Below, piece by piece: positions 61,197 to 64,000 of a DNA stretch of 64,000 nt. Under the pieces are notes generated by a model, which saw only the letters and a program-made list of their open reading frames with translations, did not search any database and was not told the DNA's origin. The stretch's first letter is position 1, and each line of letters begins with the position of its first letter. Where the stretch lies: positions 5,146,001 through 5,210,000 of the forward strand of contig CAJFCV020000001.1 in assembly GCA_904066235.2 (NCBI GenBank), read 5' to 3'. Made by a program: the position numbers and the translations under genes. This stretch comes from Bursaphelenchus xylophilus. Its lineage: Eukaryota; Nematoda; Chromadorea; Rhabditida; Aphelenchoididae.

Positions 61197-64000
61197 CTAG
61201 AGCTCCTCCCGATTATGAGACCATCCATATTGGCCGAGGATTCGATGAGTCAAATCGACCAGTTGATTCGCATCTTGAGCGTGTAATCTGATCCCGCCGG
61301 CGGGATTTCGTCGTCCTTGAGAATAAAGTTTGATCGTCGGGTATGCCTGGACGCCGGCTTGGGCACAAATATGGGCATAGTCCACACAATTCACCTTTCC
61401 AAACTTCACTTGACCTTCCAGCATCTAAAACAACAATGTAAAAAAATCATCAAGATCTTGCAAATTGATGCAAAATTTCTCACTCTGGCCGCTTGTTCGT
61501 ATACCGGTGCAAACTGGATGCAATGAGAGCACCATGGAGCCCAATAATCGATGATCCACGTGGCTTTGGTGTCTTCGTTCATTGCGAATTCCATTGTTTC
61601 GTCGTTGAGGTCTTCCACAACGGAGGGGAGGAATTGGCTGAACCATTGGATCATTGTTCGATGGTCTCTCCACCAGTTTTGAGGGTAATCACTGAAAAAC
61701 TCGTATAACGAAACGTGTGTTTTATAAACATCCACCATGGCCATTAAAAAAATTTTTACCAAAAAATTCAAATTTTTAATTTTTACAAAATCCGCCTTTC
61801 TATCAAGTCAAATACTAAATAAACCTACAAGGCCTCTCCGCCATTCATTTTGTAGACTCTGACCGTCGGATATCCCCGGATTCCATTCGAAGTGCACAAT
61901 GATTTGTGCTCATCGCAATTTACAGTGCCAAAACTGATCAAATCATTCTGTTCTTGCATGATTCTAGCAGCTTTTTTGAACTCCGGAGCAAGCTAAAATA
62001 AAATTCACATAAGAAAAATTAATTTCATTAAAAACTTTAAGAATTTGATATCAAGTATTAGGTTGATGCATAATTATCCGGCGTTTTTATTGGCGCCTTT
62101 TTTGTTAGTTGAAATTCGCGTTTTGTTAACTTCTTTTCATGAAAATAATCTTCTTTATTTAGTTAATAAAATGCAATGCAAAAACGCGCCAATAAAAACG
62201 CCGGATAATTATGCATCAACCTAATACAATATAATTTCTTCATATAATTTTTAATTCTTACCTGTTGACACGGTCCACACCACGGAGCGAAGAAATCGAC
62301 CACCCAGATTTCGTTATCCTGCTTTTTGACAATAAATTCATCGAACGAAATGGGGTTCAGTTCCACGACTGACGGATGGAAAGCCTCTTGGATGAACTCG
62401 ATAATCTGATCTTTCCCATGATATCCGATCAATTTCGGGAACTGAGAGCCATAAAAAAGCATTGATGTGGGATAAGATTGGATCAGATGTTCTTGACAGA
62501 GCCTCTTGTAGACATCGCAATCAATGATCCCGACCTTGACCCTTCTGCTCTCAATCTCCTCGGGCAATTGGGATAATTCGGTTAAAGCCAGCATGCACGG
62601 ATGACACCATGGGGCGAAGAAATCGATCATCCATACAGTTTCTATGTCCTTATCATACTTTGCGTGCAGTTCGTCAAAAAGATTTTCGGTCAGCGAAATC
62701 ATTGATGACTTTTTGGCACTTCTCAAGAAATTCAAGGCATCTTCCATTGTGTCTTTCCGCCCGTAACTGATCAGATAGTGCCCTGAGGCTCTGAATAAAA
62801 CCACTTTCGGCAATGCTCCCAGCTGTAGACCATCACAATTGTCCGATAAAGTTCCACAATCCGCTATTCTGACGATCGTTTCCTCCGCCAAATAGGGTAA
62901 TTTCTTGTAATCACCCGTCTGATAGTTACGAACTTTGTCGGAAGTGGTGAAAATGACCAAAACATCCTTTTCTTTGGGCTCTTCCATCGTGTCGAGGATC
63001 GTTTTGTATTCTTGATCGGACAATTCTGGGACTGGATTCAGCAAATCGATAACTTCATTGTAGATTTCATTAATTTCGAATCCATTCGTCAACTAAAACG
63101 AAGCAATTTAAAATTTAAAAGATCGCAAACATTTTTTAAACCCCAAAAAATCCATTTCCCACATCAAAAAAGTGGAAAAAGAGCCTTAGCCCGATGCGGG
63201 GCTCGAACCCGCGACAGCCAGATTAAGAGTCTGGTGCTCTACCGACTGAGCTAACCGGGCACACTCCGGCCTTTTTTATTTTCCACAAAGAGAAAGAGGA
63301 AGGTTTTTGGAAAAGGCGGGAGAAGTGATCCTTTTTCTTCTTTCATTTTTTCGTTCCATTAGACCTAAACTCTCAAAAATCTCATAAAAAACGACCTACC
63401 ACTTCTTGATCTTTGTCAATTTTGCCTGCCGGATAGAAAGCCATGCCCTCCGACCTCAACTTCTCACATAATCTGTCCTGACTTTCCCCACAATTCACTG
63501 TGGCGACATTCACAACGTCTCTCAATTTGTGCGCCAACACTTTTCTCTCAATCTTATCCATACATCTGTCGTTTTCACCGCAAAAGTCGACCAGCCAAGG
63601 TCTATTCAGGTAGGGTTGCCATTCCGTTGAGAGGGATTCATAATTTCTATTTGTGAGATGATGGATTTCCACCTTAATCATGTCAGTCACAAATTCGGAC
63701 AAGGCTTCCAGGGATCGCTGGCCTTGGAAGAAGGCGTGTTCTGGATACACAACCAATGATGGGTACCCTCGGACATGTTGGGATTGGCACAAAACGGGGT
63801 CCTCGGCACAATTTACGGCTCCCACTTTGATTGTTCCATGGAATTTACGAGCGAATTCACGCCACTAAAAATTAAAGTGTAAAATACGGAAATATTTCTT
63901 TTTTCGTTTCCAAAAAATGCGATCTTACAGTAGGAGCGAGATCATGACAATGTGAGCAAAACGTGGAATAAAAGTTGATGAACCAAAAATCTCCGCTTGA
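61197..64000 (-). CDS. dnj-27: ERdj5/DNJ-27-like multi-thioredoxin ER disulphide reductase (5' end beyond window)
   Basis: Exons 64000-63929 (partial), 63864-63400, 63092-62262, 61992-61829, 61691-61484 and 61424-61197 join in phase into 655 residues. Four redox-active thioredoxin sites are seen in order: CSHC (edge exon, STFCSHC), CHPC (FFAPWCHPC), CGPC (FFAPWCGPC), CSHC (YWAPWCSHC). Between the first and second are two thioredoxin-like segments lacking CXXC (VDFCGENDRC and VLVIFTTSD). YPQNWWRDH before the last domain is typical of ERdj5. The J domain expected at the N-terminus lies outside the window. ERdj5 works in the ER lumen with BiP, reducing disulphides of misfolded proteins for degradation. 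The C-terminus is REEL, a KDEL-like retrieval signal. Introns carry a tRNA gene and a MITE. Identity to DNJ-27 is inferred from architecture. Confidence 0.9.
62058..62224. mobile_element. Mariner-type MITE in a dnj-27 intron
   Basis: 167 bp with inverted ends matching perfectly over 39 nt (TTAGGTTGATGCATAATTAT...), flanked by TA duplications at 62056-62057 and 62225-62226. It lies in the 269-nt intron 61993-62261 and has no coding capacity. Perfect arms suggest recent insertion. Confidence 0.9.
63189..63260 (-). tRNA. tRNA-Lys (anticodon CUU)
   Basis: The minus strand folds as a full cloverleaf: acceptor GCCCGGT with ATCGGGC, D-stem GCTC/GAGC, anticodon stem CCAGA/TCTGG around loop CTCTTAA (anticodon CTT), and T-arm GCGGG TTCGAGC CCCGC. 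A T run (CTTTTTCC) follows, suiting Pol III termination. It lies in the dnj-27 intron 63093-63399 on the same strand as its host. The position after the acceptor stem is T, unlike the usual purine discriminator. Confidence 0.92.

Overview
This window comes from a nematode genome. The evidence is the gene set (a Str/Srd-type serpentine chemoreceptor, a TTBK-like kinase, a ZTF-11/MYT1-type zinc-finger protein, an ERdj5/DNJ-27 homologue, and nematode-type secreted families), very short introns (40-50 nt is common) with TTTCAG acceptors, and TTTCAG sites just upstream of start codons that look like trans-splice acceptors. The species cannot be named from the sequence. The DNA is AT-rich and holds many inverted-repeat elements. 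Eukaryotic genes are given below as one entry each, with exon coordinates worked out by hand from splice sites and reading phase.

Left end (1-3.5 kb): two tandem minus-strand genes for secreted, mostly helical proteins with identical early exon structure; one has a Pro/Ser/Gly-rich insertion. 3.5-12.8 kb: mostly non-coding, with a GGAGCC hexamer repeat, one small single-pass membrane protein gene (7.65-8.91 kb) and a 730-bp foldback element with a tRNA-like core (10.8-11.5 kb). 12.8-17 kb: a Srd-like chemoreceptor (plus) and an unidentified multi-pass membrane protein (minus). 17.4-33.3 kb: about 16 kb without a convincing gene, holding a decayed mariner and a non-autonomous relative.

33.3-36.3 kb: a 16-cysteine secreted protein (plus) and a TTBK/CK1-like kinase (minus). 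36.3-50.4 kb: about 14 kb gene-poor, with two copies of the window's main inverted-repeat family and one weak candidate exon. 50.4-55.2 kb: a ZTF-11-like factor with two CCHHC fingers, a PLDLS CtBP-type motif and a 2.9-kb intron. 56.5-58.0 kb: a large foldback built from mirrored tandem arrays. 58.5-60.9 kb: an unidentified coiled-coil/disordered protein gene using a GC-AG intron. 61.2 kb to the right edge: most of a minus-strand ERdj5/DNJ-27 homologue, with a tRNA-Lys gene and a mariner-type MITE in its introns.

The genes do not form an operon or shared pathway; orientations alternate. I found no convincing new enzymatic or defence system. The least ordinary structures are the mirrored-array foldback at 56.5-58.0 kb, the tRNA-cored foldback at 10.8 kb, and a strongly over-represented TAAAATACG word in non-coding DNA.
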